The notes below the pieces were generated by a model. The model had not been told where the DNA came from and did not search any database. It saw only the letters and a program-made list of their open reading frames with translations. A stretch of DNA of 54,155 nt from an uncultured Spartobacteria bacterium. GTDB taxonomy: Bacteria > Verrucomicrobiota > Verrucomicrobiia > Chthoniobacterales > JAATET01. A program made the translations under genes and the position numbers. Below are positions 15,047-23,494 of this stretch, piece by piece (the stretch's first letter is position 1; each line of letters starts with the position of its first letter). The stretch is taken from positions 1 to 54,155 of the forward strand of contig CALGTD010000183.1 in NCBI GenBank assembly GCA_937901895.1. The letters run 5' to 3'.

Positions 15047-17083
15047 ACCGAACTCGAAACGATCCGCCACTCCACCGCCCACGTGCTCGCCACGGCGATT
15101 CTGCGCATCTGGCCCGAGGCCCAATTCGCCGCCGGCCCGCCCGTCGAGCAGGGCTTCTATTACGACGTCGAGCTGCCGCATCGCATCACGCCTGAGGATT
15201 TCCCGCGCATCGAGGAGGAGATGCAGAAGGAGATCAAGGCCAACCACAAGTTCGAGCGCATTGAGGTCAGCCGCGAGGAGGCCATCCAGCTCGCGAAGGA
15301 AGGCAAACTCGCCTCGCTCGGCGCGCGCCCCGAGGCCAGCAAGTTCAAGCTCGATATCGTCGAGCGCATCCCCGAGGGCGAGACGATCACACTCTACAAG
15401 AACGGCGACTTCACCGACCTCTGCGCCGGTCCGCACGTCTCGCACACGAGCCGCATCAAGGCCTTCAAGCTCACGCACGTCGCCAGCGCCTACTACAAGG
15501 GCGACGAAAACAATCCCCAGCTCCAGCGCATCTACGGCACCGCGTTCAAGAACAAGACGCAGATGGACGAATACTTCGCCATGCTCGAGGAGGCGAAGAA
15601 GCGCGACCACCGAAAAATCGGCCAGGAAATGGGCCTCTTCGCGATGGACCCCGACTACGTCGGTCCCGGCCTCCCGCTCTGGCTGCCCAAGGGCACGGTC
15701 ATCGTCGAGGAACTGGAACGCCTCGCCAAGGAAACCGAATTCGCCGCCGGCTACGTCCGCGTCCGCACCCCGCATCTGGCGCGGGAGAAGATGTATAAGA
15801 CGAGCGGGCACCTGCCGTATTACGAGGAGTCGATGTTCCCGGCGATGGAACTCCTTGAAACCGATCAAAAAGCTGCTGCGCTCATTTCCTTCCTCCAGCA
15901 AGGCACCTCAATCGAAGACTTCGCTGCGGAGAATAACGACCTCATTGATACTTATCGACGGGTTAAGGACGGCTTAACGGGTGATGAATCAGCAATGGAA
16001 AGCGCTAGGGCACTTCTTGCCGCACTGGATCCAGTCACTGCTAAGACCGCAGTTGAAATGGGGCTAGTTGCCTTAAGCGATCAGCTGGAGGCGAACGAGC
16101 GTCGAAAGGACGTTGTCAGCGACCGCTACTACCTCAAGGCCATGAACTGCCCGCACCACCACCGCATCTTTGCGGCGGAGCCGCGGAGCTATCGCGATTT
16201 GCCGCTGCGGCTTGCGGAATACGGCTGCTGCTACCGTTACGAGCAGTCGGGCGAGTTGTTCGGCCTCATGCGCGTGCGTTCGCTGAACATGAACGACGCG
16301 CACATCTACTGCACTGAGGAGCAGTTCGCCGAGGAGTTCCGCGCGGTGAACGAGATGTATCTGAAATATTTCCAGATCTTCGGTCTCGAGAAATATGTGA
16401 TGCGCTTCTCCACGCACGATCCGGAGAAGCTCGGGCAGAAGTTCGTGAACGAGCCCGAGCTGTGGAAGAAGACCGAGGACATGGTGCGCCGCGTCCTCGT
16501 CGACTCGGGCATCAACTTCGTCGAAGTGCCGAACGAAGCCGCCTTCTACGGACCGAAGATCGACGTCCAGGTCTGGAGCGCGATCGGGCGCGAATTCACC
16601 ATCGCCACGAACCAGGTGGACTTCGCCGTGCCGAAGCGCTTCGGCCTCACCTATCGCACGCGCGACAACACCGACGCCACGCCGCTGTGCATTCATCGCG
16701 CGCCGCTCGGCACGCACGAGCGCTTCATCGGATTCCTCATCGAGCACTACGCCGGCAACTTCCCGCTCTGGCTCGCGCCCGAGCAGGTGCGCGTGATCAC
16801 GATCGGCACCGAGGAGCCCCTCGTCGAATACGCCAAGAACATCCACGCCGAGCTGCGCCGCCATCAGGTCCGCGCCGAACTCGACATCGGCACCGACAAC
16901 ATGAAGGGCAAGATCGCCGACGCCGAGAAGGCGAAGGTCCACACGATGCTCGTCATCGGCAACCGCGACCTCGAAGCCGGCAACGTCTCCGTGCGCCTGC
17001 ACGGCAAGGGCAACGTCGGCGCCAAACCTCGCGACGCCGCCATCGCCGAAATCCTCGAGTCCATTCGCGAGCGCCGGGGATAG
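15044..17083 (+). CDS. thrS: Threonine--tRNA ligase, lacking TGS domain and carrying an insert
   Basis: A 679-residue class II synthetase that charges tRNA-Thr. The N-terminal TGS (N1) domain is absent: the protein begins at the N2 editing domain, with RHSTAHVLA and DLCAGPHV holding the editing His/Cys residues. The catalytic core has MNCPHHH, NDAHIYC and HRAPLGTHERF, giving the Cys and two His zinc ligands, and motif 2 RYEQSGELFGLMRVRS. The anticodon-binding domain closes the protein (EQVRVITIGTEEPLVEYA). Residues about 274-345, between MFPAMELLET and the DRYYLKAMNCP segment, are an extra 72-residue piece of different base composition. The frame is unbroken, so the gene is probably active. 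Confidence 0.93.
   Translation: MTELETIRHSTAHVLATAILRIWPEAQFAAGPPVEQGFYYDVELPHRITPEDFPRIEEEMQKEIKANHKFERIEVSREEAIQLAKEGKLASLGARPEASKFKLDIVERIPEGETITLYKNGDFTDLCAGPHVSHTSRIKAFKLTHVASAYYKGDENNPQLQRIYGTAFKNKTQMDEYFAMLEEAKKRDHRKIGQEMGLFAMDPDYVGPGLPLWLPKGTVIVEELERLAKETEFAAGYVRVRTPHLAREKMYKTSGHLPYYEESMFPAMELLETDQKAAALISFLQQGTSIEDFAAENNDLIDTYRRVKDGLTGDESAMESARALLAALDPVTAKTAVEMGLVALSDQLEANERRKDVVSDRYYLKAMNCPHHHRIFAAEPRSYRDLPLRLAEYGCCYRYEQSGELFGLMRVRSLNMNDAHIYCTEEQFAEEFRAVNEMYLKYFQIFGLEKYVMRFSTHDPEKLGQKFVNEPELWKKTEDMVRRVLVDSGINFVEVPNEAAFYGPKIDVQVWSAIGREFTIATNQVDFAVPKRFGLTYRTRDNTDATPLCIHRAPLGTHERFIGFLIEHYAGNFPLWLAPEQVRVITIGTEEPLVEYAKNIHAELRRHQVRAELDIGTDNMKGKIADAEKAKVHTMLVIGNRDLEAGNVSVRLHGKGNVGAKPRDAAIAEILESIRERRG
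15862..16077 (+). other. 216-bp in-frame low-GC insert inside thrS
   Basis: The segment is bounded by two CGATCA hexamers whose first bases lie exactly 216 bp (72 codons) apart (15862-15867 and 16078-16083). By hand count it is 110 of 216 G+C, about 51 percent, against the visibly GC-rich gene around it. It uses codons nearly absent from the flanks: two TTA, CTA, AGG, CCA, and several GTT/GCT. The encoded stretch is helical and acidic. It has no intein splice residues and no homing-endonuclease motif. It looks like a recently gained peptide insert that keeps the host frame. Confidence 0.6.
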
Positions 17084-17441
17084 GATCGCGAGCCGTCCGT
17101 CTGCAACACGGGCGGCACGGGGTTCCGAATCCGACTAGTGCTGACCGTGCGGCATGGCGTCCTTCGTCCCGGGGATGGTGATGACGCCCTTTTGCCCGAT
17201 GCGGGATAGAACGCCCGGGGTTCCTCTCGGAGATTCGGGATCAGCGGCAGTGTGAAGCCTGCCGTCGCCCAAGGAAGGCAAACACACCTCCGCCAAGCAG
17301 CAGCATGAGCGCGCAGAAGTCCGCCCAAAAAACGAAACACATGCGGGGTCCCAATAAACCGCTGTTTCCGCCGTCAATTACCTGGCGCGCCGCAAGGACG
17401 AGGACCCACGCGGCGTCCCGGGAATGTCAGTCATCCCGCGC
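17084..17441. other. Convergent intergenic region, no confident gene
   Basis: These 358 nt lie between thrS and the VOC gene. After a hairpin at 17092-17116 there is no coding sequence I trust. On the minus strand a 33-codon frame (17342 to 17241) encodes one hydrophobic helix, LMLLLGGGVFAFLGRR, then ASHCR and stop. It resembles the membrane tail of a PEP-CTERM-type protein but has no sorting motif before it. It could be a decayed gene remnant or chance. Longer overlapping minus frames are Ser/Arg/Pro-rich shadows. Confidence 0.5.
17092..17116 (+). terminator. Stem-loop after thrS
   Basis: GCCGTCCGT (17092-17100) pairs with ACGGGCGGC (17108-17116) over nine positions with one G-T wobble, with a 7-nt loop, nine bases after the thrS stop. 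No T-run follows, so it may stabilise the mRNA end or act in factor-dependent termination rather than as an intrinsic terminator. Confidence 0.4.
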
Positions 17442-17843
17442 TTAGGTCTTCGGCGCTTCGTGCAGACCGATCACCGCTCCCTGTGGATCCCGGATGACGG
17501 CGATGCGGCCGATTTCGCCGACCGGCATCGGCGCGACGATGGTCTCGCCGCCGAGTTCCTCCCCCTTCGCAACAGCGGCGTCGATATCCTCGACACTGAC
17601 ATAGTTCAGCCAATGCGTTGGAACGCCGGGTTCGCAAGGCTTCGTGACACCGCCGAACGGAACGCCACCGCGTTTGAACATCGTGTAATCCCCCTCGGGC
17701 AGTGCGAACGGTTCGGTCTCCCACCCGAACAGGCTCGTGTAATACGCGATCGCACCGGCGGGATCGCTGGTGACCAGCTCGTTCCATGTGATTTGTCCGG
17801 GCTGCACAGCCCCCTCGGAATCGGCTTTCTGGGATTCGCTCAT
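17442..17843 (-). CDS. VOC (glyoxalase/bleomycin-resistance) family protein
   Basis: A 133-residue protein with the vicinal-oxygen-chelate fold. It opens with ITWNELVTSDPAGAIAYYTSLFGWE and ends with IAVIRDPQGAVIGLHEA, the paired beta-alpha-beta motifs of small VOC proteins of the glyoxalase-like/PhnB-like class. The metal-ligand set cannot be assigned safely and the substrate is unknown. ATG 17843 (MSESQKAD) is chosen; the much longer upstream frame runs across the neighbouring membrane-protein gene and is a shadow. It is last in a run of four minus-strand genes, 74 nt after the DUF1295 gene. Confidence 0.85.
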   Translation of the reverse strand: MSESQKADSEGAVQPGQITWNELVTSDPAGAIAYYTSLFGWETEPFALPEGDYTMFKRGGVPFGGVTKPCEPGVPTHWLNYVSVEDIDAAVAKGEELGGETIVAPMPVGEIGRIAVIRDPQGAVIGLHEAPKT

Positions 17844-17917
17844 GGCACCGTGATCGCTCCAAATTCCCGCAAATGCGAGTTGCAAATTCCGGTCCAGCCC
17901 GGTGCCCTTCGCCCGCC

Positions 17918-18700
17918 TCAGCGGGGAAACCACGGCACGAATGCGCTCGTGCTCCGGCGATACGCGCGGTAATCGTCTCCGCGCGAAGTTTCGAGGGCCG
18001 GCTCCGTCAGGGGAATGCCGCCCGCTCCCAGCAGGGCGTGGAGCATGATCACCGGTCCGCAGATGGCGATCCACCCGTGCGGCGTGCCGAGGGCGACGAC
18101 AAAGAACGCCACCCACACGAGCCACTCGAAGAAGTAGTTCGGGTGCCGCGACCAGCGCCACAGGCCGGTCCGGCATACCCGGTCGCGATTCTCCGGTCGC
18201 GCGCGAAATCCCTGCAACTGCCGGTCCGCGATTGCCTCCCCGAGCAGCGCGATCAGCCACAGGCCTGCGCCGGCCCATTCGACCGGCAGGAGGCGGGGCA
18301 CAGGATTCGAAGCCGCAAGCGCAAACGGCACGCACAGCACGGCCAGCAGCACCGCCTGCAGCTCGAAGTAGCCCAGAAACATCAACCAGGTATTTCGCGG
18401 AAATCGCCCGCGCAGGACGGCGTAACGGGCTCCCTCCCGCCCACGGCCCGGGCGCACCCACAGATGAATTCCAAGCCGCAGGCTCCAGATTGCGACCATT
18501 GCCGCGAGCAAGGAACGCCGGGCCGGCGCGCCTGTGCCGATCGCGAAGAAAATCGCCGCGACAATCGTGAATCCGAACGCCCACGCGACGTCGGCGATCC
18601 CGGCATTGTTCATCCGTCGCGCGATGACCCACGCGGCAAACATGAGCGTCATCGAAACGATGAGCGCGACCGTCAGCAGAAACCAGACATCGTCGCTCAT
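17918..18700 (-). CDS. DUF1295 / steroid 5-alpha-reductase-like membrane protein
   Basis: A 260-residue multi-pass membrane protein with about seven hydrophobic segments. The conserved C-terminal block TGLWRWSRHPNYFFEWLVWVAF and DDYRAYRRSTSAFVPWFPR is diagnostic of the DUF1295 / isoprenylcysteine-methyltransferase-like / 5-alpha-reductase superfamily. The RHPNYF motif is the expected cofactor-site segment. The substrate is not known for most bacterial members, although a lipid is likely. ATG 18700 (MSDDVW) is preferred over ATG 18715. It is followed by the VOC gene and preceded 25 nt away by yjbQ. Confidence 0.87.
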   Translation of the reverse strand: MSDDVWFLLTVALIVSMTLMFAAWVIARRMNNAGIADVAWAFGFTIVAAIFFAIGTGAPARRSLLAAMVAIWSLRLGIHLWVRPGRGREGARYAVLRGRFPRNTWLMFLGYFELQAVLLAVLCVPFALAASNPVPRLLPVEWAGAGLWLIALLGEAIADRQLQGFRARPENRDRVCRTGLWRWSRHPNYFFEWLVWVAFFVVALGTPHGWIAICGPVIMLHALLGAGGIPLTEPALETSRGDDYRAYRRSTSAFVPWFPR

Positions 18701-18725
18701 CACACCCCGCCGCAATCGCCCCGGG

Positions 18726-19145
18726 CTACTCGCCGATGATCTTTACGAGGACGCGCTTCTTCCGCATCCCGTCGAACTCGGCGTAAAAAATCTGCTCCCA
18801 CGGTCCGAAGTCGAGCACGCCATTGGTGACCGCCACCACGACCTCGCGGCCCATGATTGTGCGCTTGAGATGCGCGTCCGCGTTATCCTCGCCTGTGCGG
18901 TTGTGCAGATACTGGCTGTGCGGCCTCTCGGGCGCGAGTTCCTCGAGCCATTTCTCGAAATCCGCGTGAAGCCCGCGCTCGTCGTCATTGATGAAAACGC
19001 TCGCCGAGATGTGCATCGCATTCACGAGGCACAATCCCTCGCGGATGCCGCTCTCGGCCACGCAATGCTCGACCGTCGGGGTGATGTTCAAATACGCGCG
19101 ACGCTGCGGAACCTCGAACCAGAGCTCTTTGCGAAAGGATTTCAT
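18726..19145 (-). CDS. YjbQ family (UPF0047) protein
   Basis: A 139-residue YjbQ/UPF0047 protein. It has LCLVNAMHISASVFINDDE, SQYLHNRTGEDNADAHLKRTIMG and LDFGPWEQIFYAEFDG, the conserved blocks with the His/Asn/Asp cluster of this trimeric fold. Members show weak thiamine-phosphate-synthase-like activity in complementation tests, and the physiological role is unsettled. It lies 35 nt downstream of parB on the same strand. Confidence 0.93.
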   Translation of the reverse strand: MKSFRKELWFEVPQRRAYLNITPTVEHCVAESGIREGLCLVNAMHISASVFINDDERGLHADFEKWLEELAPERPHSQYLHNRTGEDNADAHLKRTIMGREVVVAVTNGVLDFGPWEQIFYAEFDGMRKKRVLVKIIGE

Positions 19146-19180
19146 CGGTGTTTGACGATCGTCCGCCTTCCGCGTCCCGG

Positions 19181-20074
19181 CTAGTCGGCCTGCACGCCAA
19201 GCTCCTGGAGGATGCGCTGAAGGTCGTCGTTGCCGTAGTATTCGATCGTGATGTTCCCCTGCTTCTCGCCGTGGTGAATGACCACGCGGGTCGCCAGCTT
19301 GTGCTGGAGGAGATTCTGCAGGTGAAGGATGGCCGGCGGCGCTCCCTGCTCGGCCTTTTTCTTCCGGCCTGAGGAAGCCGGCTGCTGCCCCGACGTCTTC
19401 GCGATGTGCTCGGCGGCAAGCTTCTCGGCAGCCCGCACCGATGCCGACTGGCGGATGATGATGTCCGCAAGGAGCCGCTGCTCCTCCTGCGATTTCAGCG
19501 AAAGGAGCACCTTCGCATGCCCGACGGAAATCAGGCTCTTGCGGACCATTGCCTGAACGTCGGGATCGAGATCGAGCAGCCGCATGGAATTGGCCACCGA
19601 GGCGCGGCTCTTGCCCACGCGCTTGGAAATCTCCTCCTGCTTGAGGCCGAACTCCCGCGACAGGCGTGCGTAAGCGGTCGCTTCTTCGATCGGGTTGAGA
19701 TCCTCACGCTGAAGGTTCTCGATGAGCGCGAGCTCCAAAACCTCCTGGTCGCTCGCCTTGCGCACGATCACCGGCGCCTCCACGAGCCCGACGACCTGCG
19801 ACGCACGCCAGCGGCGCTCGCCGGCGATCAGCTCGTATTTGCCGGCAGTCTTGCGGACGATGAGCGGCTGGATGATACCGCGCTCGCGGATCGATTCCAC
19901 GAGATCGCTCAACTGATCTTCACGAAATTCCTGACGCGGTTGCAGCGGGCTCGGTTCGATATCCGACAACGGCACCATCTGCACGCGCTCGCCATCGGCC
20001 TCCGCCGGAACCGGCGCGGCGACGCGAGTGTTGATGAGGGCTCCAAGCCCTTTCCCGAGCGCGGGTTTTGCCAT
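19181..20074 (-). CDS. parB: ParB family chromosome partitioning protein
   Basis: A 297-residue ParB/Spo0J. The start at 20074 gives the canonical MAKPALGKGLGALI. The N-terminal CTPase/ParB domain carries LQPRQEF, the GIIQPLIVR segment and GERRWRA; ENLQREDLNPIEEA is the conserved ParB box; a helix-turn-helix follows (LKQEEISKRVGKSRASVANSMRL); a C-terminal dimerisation domain ends the protein after a Lys/Ala/Gln linker. It should load at parS and spread as a CTP clamp for chromosome segregation. No parA lies next to it: upstream is a divergent lipoate-ligase-like gene. I found no perfect parS in the window. Confidence 0.93.
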   Translation of the reverse strand: MAKPALGKGLGALINTRVAAPVPAEADGERVQMVPLSDIEPSPLQPRQEFREDQLSDLVESIRERGIIQPLIVRKTAGKYELIAGERRWRASQVVGLVEAPVIVRKASDQEVLELALIENLQREDLNPIEEATAYARLSREFGLKQEEISKRVGKSRASVANSMRLLDLDPDVQAMVRKSLISVGHAKVLLSLKSQEEQRLLADIIIRQSASVRAAEKLAAEHIAKTSGQQPASSGRKKKAEQGAPPAILHLQNLLQHKLATRVVIHHGEKQGNITIEYYGNDDLQRILQELGVQAD

Positions 20075-20150
20075 GGTCGGACGAGCGTAGGGACCTCGCC
20101 CGCGCAAATCAACTTGATCGTCGCGCGAATCGCGGCGCCAATTTGGGAAG

Positions 20151-20807
20151 ATGTCTCCGCCCTTCGAAAACCTCCTCCTCTGGGATCGCGCGGATGCGGA
20201 AAACGGCGCCGTTCACATGGCTCTCGATGAAGGCATGCTGCGCCTTGCGGAGACCCCCGCGCTGCGGATCTATCGCTGGCGTGAATCCGAGGTGACATTT
20301 GGTTATCCCATGCGCTGGAGCGAGGTGGAATCCTTCGCAGCCGGACGCCCTGCGACCCGTCGATGCACCGGCGGGGGCCTTGTCGAACACGGCGCGGATG
20401 TGACCGTCGCGCTCTCGGTGCCAGCGACACATCCGTTTGCGCACATTGCGCCCGTCGAGGCGTATCGAACGATTCACGAAGCCTTGAGGAACGCACTCGA
20501 CGATCCGGAAATCTCCCTCGCACCCTGCGGAAATCCGACGTCGGCCTGCTTCGCGGCGCCCTCGCCGCACGACCTCGTGTCCGGATCGCGCAAGATCGCC
20601 GGCGGAGCCCTTCGGCGCTCGCGGGAAGGCCTGCTCTATCAGGGCAGCGTGCAGCATCATTCGACTCCCGCGGATTTTTCCGACCACCTGGCACATGCGC
20701 TCGGACGTCATGTCACCCTCTGGCACGCTCCCGCGGAAGTGGACTTCCTCTGCGAGCACCTCATCCGCGATCGCTACGGACGAACGGAGTGGAACCGCCG
20801 GCGCTAG
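20151..20807 (+). CDS. Lipoate-protein ligase A / biotin-lipoate transferase family protein
   Basis: A 218-residue protein of the BPL/LplA/LipB superfamily. It has ENGAVHMALDEGML near the start, the RCTGGGLVEHGADVT motif (the RRxSGGGxVxHD equivalent that binds the adenylate) and the lysine motif VSGSRKIAGGALRR. It is shorter than E. coli LplA and has no C-terminal accessory domain, so it may be an octanoyltransferase/amidotransferase-type enzyme (LipM/LipL-like) or a ligase needing a partner. It is divergent from parB. Its TAG stop shares the palindrome CTAG with the stop of the convergent VWA gene. Confidence 0.82.
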   Translation: MSPPFENLLLWDRADAENGAVHMALDEGMLRLAETPALRIYRWRESEVTFGYPMRWSEVESFAAGRPATRRCTGGGLVEHGADVTVALSVPATHPFAHIAPVEAYRTIHEALRNALDDPEISLAPCGNPTSACFAAPSPHDLVSGSRKIAGGALRRSREGLLYQGSVQHHSTPADFSDHLAHALGRHVTLWHAPAEVDFLCEHLIRDRYGRTEWNRRR

Positions 20808-23491
20808 CGACCGCGGGATTTCGCACGGCGGAAGCGGCTTCGCCGCTCCTCCGTGCGGTCGCCTTCGTCGGAACTTTCCACAGGTGACACCTCGGGTGTT
20901 GGGACTGGATTCACCGGTTGGATATCCGATACCGGGCGCCGCTTTGGACGAATCGGCGAAATCTGGGGCGGCTTTATCTTCGCAAACGTTGGCAGCCGGT
21001 ATCCGAGCCGGGTGAGAAGGGCATCCGCGAGGAAGACGCAAAGCATCAGGACAAGCAATGGCGGACGCAGATCCCGAAATTCCTGCCGGCGCGGCGCCTT
21101 CCAGATTTCTCCGAGTTCCACGCGGTCGACTCCCCCACTTGCCGTCGAGACCGCTTGAAGCTCACGCACCCGCTCGGCATCGAATTGCCATTCCGGATGG
21201 ATTCCGCCACTGACCGGCCCAAACGGAATCACGAACTTTCCGGCCTGCACGGCACCCCGGAGCCATTTGCCGGACTCGAGCGGAATCGATGCCCGATACC
21301 GCCCGGGTGAAAGCCGCTCCCACGTGACTTCGCGCCCTTCTCCGGAAGCTCCATCCGCCACCGTGATGCGAGGCGCTTCCGCAGCGAATCGCTCGCCCCA
21401 GGAATCATCGAAGAGCAACTGCAAGTCGAGTTGCTCGCCGTCGATGCGGGTAAGGAGACCGATTCCAGGAGGCAAATCCTCGCCGCCGAGCCAGCGTGCG
21501 AGCGTCTGGACGAAATCCCCGTATTGGCCCCATGCCCTGACCTTTTCGGAAAAAGGCCCGCCGAGCGGAAAGGAAACTGCGGCCGCGCGACCCGCCCCGC
21601 GCTGCCAGAACGCCACCAATGGCGCCGCGTATTCGTCCGCGGAATACGCCGCCGCCGTCGCGTCGGGCTTGAGGTAGCTCAGGTTGTAGCCATCCACAGA
21701 AGGAAGCCACTCCATCGGCCGCGCCGCAATCTCGAGCCATCCCGCGGAGGGCTCCACCCGGGTGGCTTCCTCGATGAACGCGGACCGTGCAACCGCCACG
21801 GTCTCCTGCTCGAACAGCGCCGGCAGCGTCGCGGCATCGGCATTGAAGAAGATGCGCCCACCACCGCGCATCGCGACGTCCTCGAGAAATGCCGCATCAC
21901 TGTCCGAGGAGCTTCCGAGCGCGATCACACTCACCGTCGCACCCGCGCCGATCATCTGTGCGAGCAGCTTCTTGTATTGTCCGGGCTCCTCCGCGTCCGC
22001 GGCATCCGCAAAGAGAATCATATGCCGCTGGCCGGCCTGCGCCGTCTGGAGCTGCTCCCACCCGGCTTCCATTCCCGTATGGACAAAGATTCCCCCGCCA
22101 CCACTCGTGATCCTGCGCACGGCATCGACGATTTGTCCGCGGTTCGCTCCCAGCGAAGTCAACGGAACAATGATGTGCGGTTCGCTGTCCACAGCCAGCA
22201 CGGTAACCGCGTCGTTTGGTCCAAGGAGTTCGATCGCGCGGGCGGCGCCTTCGTTCGCGAGGTCCATTTTCGTCGCCCCTCCACCGACGGTTGCCCCCAT
22301 GCTTCCCGATCGATCCATCACGATCGCCATCGCCACAGCCAGCTTGCGGTGCTCCATGCGGAGCTCCATCGACACCGGCAGCAGATCGTCGATCGGAGAA
22401 CCGAACCAGCCGCCGGATCCAAAGCTGAACTTCCCGCCAATCATCCACAACCCGCCTCCCTGGACGCGGACGAAAAAGTCGAGCGCCGAGACGAAATCCG
22501 AGGGCATTTCGAATGCGGGCACGTTGTTCAAAATGACGACCTTCGCCCCCGAGAGACGGCCAACGTCCACAGTCGACGGCTCTGCGATCACCTCCACATC
22601 GACACCCTGCGCCCTCAACGCCTTCGCGACAGGATCGTCCGTATAGTTCGTTACGAGCACGATGCGCGGTCCGCCTTGAATCTCGATCCAGGCATTCGCG
22701 GCGTCATTGCCGCTTCGGGCGTCCGCATCCGCCTTCAGCCGCACTTCGTATCGATGCGAGCCTCCCTCGCGGATACGATCCGTAAACCGGACCTGACCGC
22801 GACCGTTCCGGATGGTCACCTCACCCGTCGCAATCCTCGCGCCGTTTCTCGCAATCTCGAGCGGGACGGTCTCGTCCGTCGCGCCCACGGCTTCGACCTC
22901 GATGAGGAACGGCTCTCCCGGCTGAACACGGGCCGGCAACCGCAGCGCTGCAATTCCAAAGTCCCGGACGTCCGGCGGCGAAACCAGGCGGTAGTCCATC
23001 GGCACGCCCTGCCTCGCGAGACGTTCGGCGAGGTCGTCCAGAGGCTCTGTGGAAAAACCATCCGTCACCACGAGCAGACGCGATGCGCGATCCGGACTCA
23101 TGCGCGAGAGAGCATGTGCCGCGGCGAGCGCTGTGCGGGTGCGCTGGGGACTCCCGGAATAGGCACCGGTCCCCTCGTCCCGGACCACCGCGACATCCGA
23201 GTAATCCACAAAAAACAGGCGGTCGTGCCGTGATTTCGTTCGCGCCAGCAGCGTTTCGATCTCCTCCAACCGTTCCGCCATCGCGTCGGCGGCGGATGCG
23301 GAGCGATCCACGAGCACCCACACATCGAGCCCCTCCCCCAGTCGCCTCCATTGCGGCTGCACGAGGATCAGCAACAGCAGCAACAGCGTCGCGACCCGAA
23401 GTGGCCGCCACAGCTCAAGCGCGCGCCAGCGCCATCCGGCGAAGAAAAACACCGGCAGCAAAATCAGCCATTCGGGGGACAGGATACGCAT
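20804..23491 (-). CDS. Membrane protein with two VWA domains and a GATase1-like domain
   Basis: An 895-residue protein, last in the MoxR/VWA/ABC run. Two N-terminal membrane helices (residues 8-20 and 33-46) are followed by a first VWA domain whose MIDAS motif is DRSAS at 62-66 and a TDG at about 143-145. A beta-sandwich region and a glutamine-amidotransferase-like Rossmann segment (IVLVTNYTDDPVAKALRAQG to GGLWMIGGKFSFGSGG) come next. A second VWA domain has the complete MIDAS DRSGS at 393-397. A C-terminal helix (LLVLMLCVFLADALL) and basic tail close the protein. The architecture resembles BatB/YfbK-type proteins thought to work with MoxR ATPases. Stop codons overlap those of the convergent lipoate-ligase gene. 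Confidence 0.82.
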   Translation of the reverse strand: MRILSPEWLILLPVFFFAGWRWRALELWRPLRVATLLLLLLILVQPQWRRLGEGLDVWVLVDRSASAADAMAERLEEIETLLARTKSRHDRLFFVDYSDVAVVRDEGTGAYSGSPQRTRTALAAAHALSRMSPDRASRLLVVTDGFSTEPLDDLAERLARQGVPMDYRLVSPPDVRDFGIAALRLPARVQPGEPFLIEVEAVGATDETVPLEIARNGARIATGEVTIRNGRGQVRFTDRIREGGSHRYEVRLKADADARSGNDAANAWIEIQGGPRIVLVTNYTDDPVAKALRAQGVDVEVIAEPSTVDVGRLSGAKVVILNNVPAFEMPSDFVSALDFFVRVQGGGLWMIGGKFSFGSGGWFGSPIDDLLPVSMELRMEHRKLAVAMAIVMDRSGSMGATVGGGATKMDLANEGAARAIELLGPNDAVTVLAVDSEPHIIVPLTSLGANRGQIVDAVRRITSGGGGIFVHTGMEAGWEQLQTAQAGQRHMILFADAADAEEPGQYKKLLAQMIGAGATVSVIALGSSSDSDAAFLEDVAMRGGGRIFFNADAATLPALFEQETVAVARSAFIEEATRVEPSAGWLEIAARPMEWLPSVDGYNLSYLKPDATAAAYSADEYAAPLVAFWQRGAGRAAAVSFPLGGPFSEKVRAWGQYGDFVQTLARWLGGEDLPPGIGLLTRIDGEQLDLQLLFDDSWGERFAAEAPRITVADGASGEGREVTWERLSPGRYRASIPLESGKWLRGAVQAGKFVIPFGPVSGGIHPEWQFDAERVRELQAVSTASGGVDRVELGEIWKAPRRQEFRDLRPPLLVLMLCVFLADALLTRLGYRLPTFAKIKPPQISPIRPKRRPVSDIQPVNPVPTPEVSPVESSDEGDRTEERRSRFRRAKSRGR

Positions 23492-23494
23492 CGG

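Noticed and set aside
15862..16077. Mini-intein or intron in thrS
   Set aside because: No Cys/Ser start, no His-Asn-Cys end, too short even for a mini-intein, and the frame continues without stops or intron boundary sequences.
17100..17140. tRNA-like GGGTTCCGAATCC segment after thrS
   Set aside because: No acceptor or anticodon stem can be drawn around it, and the match to a T-arm is partial. No tRNA gene was recognised elsewhere in the window.
17873..18739. Plus-strand frame opposite the DUF1295 gene
   Set aside because: Arg/Pro/His-rich composition with no domain; the minus strand has a clear membrane-protein gene with family motifs.
19181..20150. parS centromere site near parB
   Set aside because: CACGTG cores occur at several places in the window, such as 9834 and 21325, but none is flanked by the TGTTT/AAACA arms.
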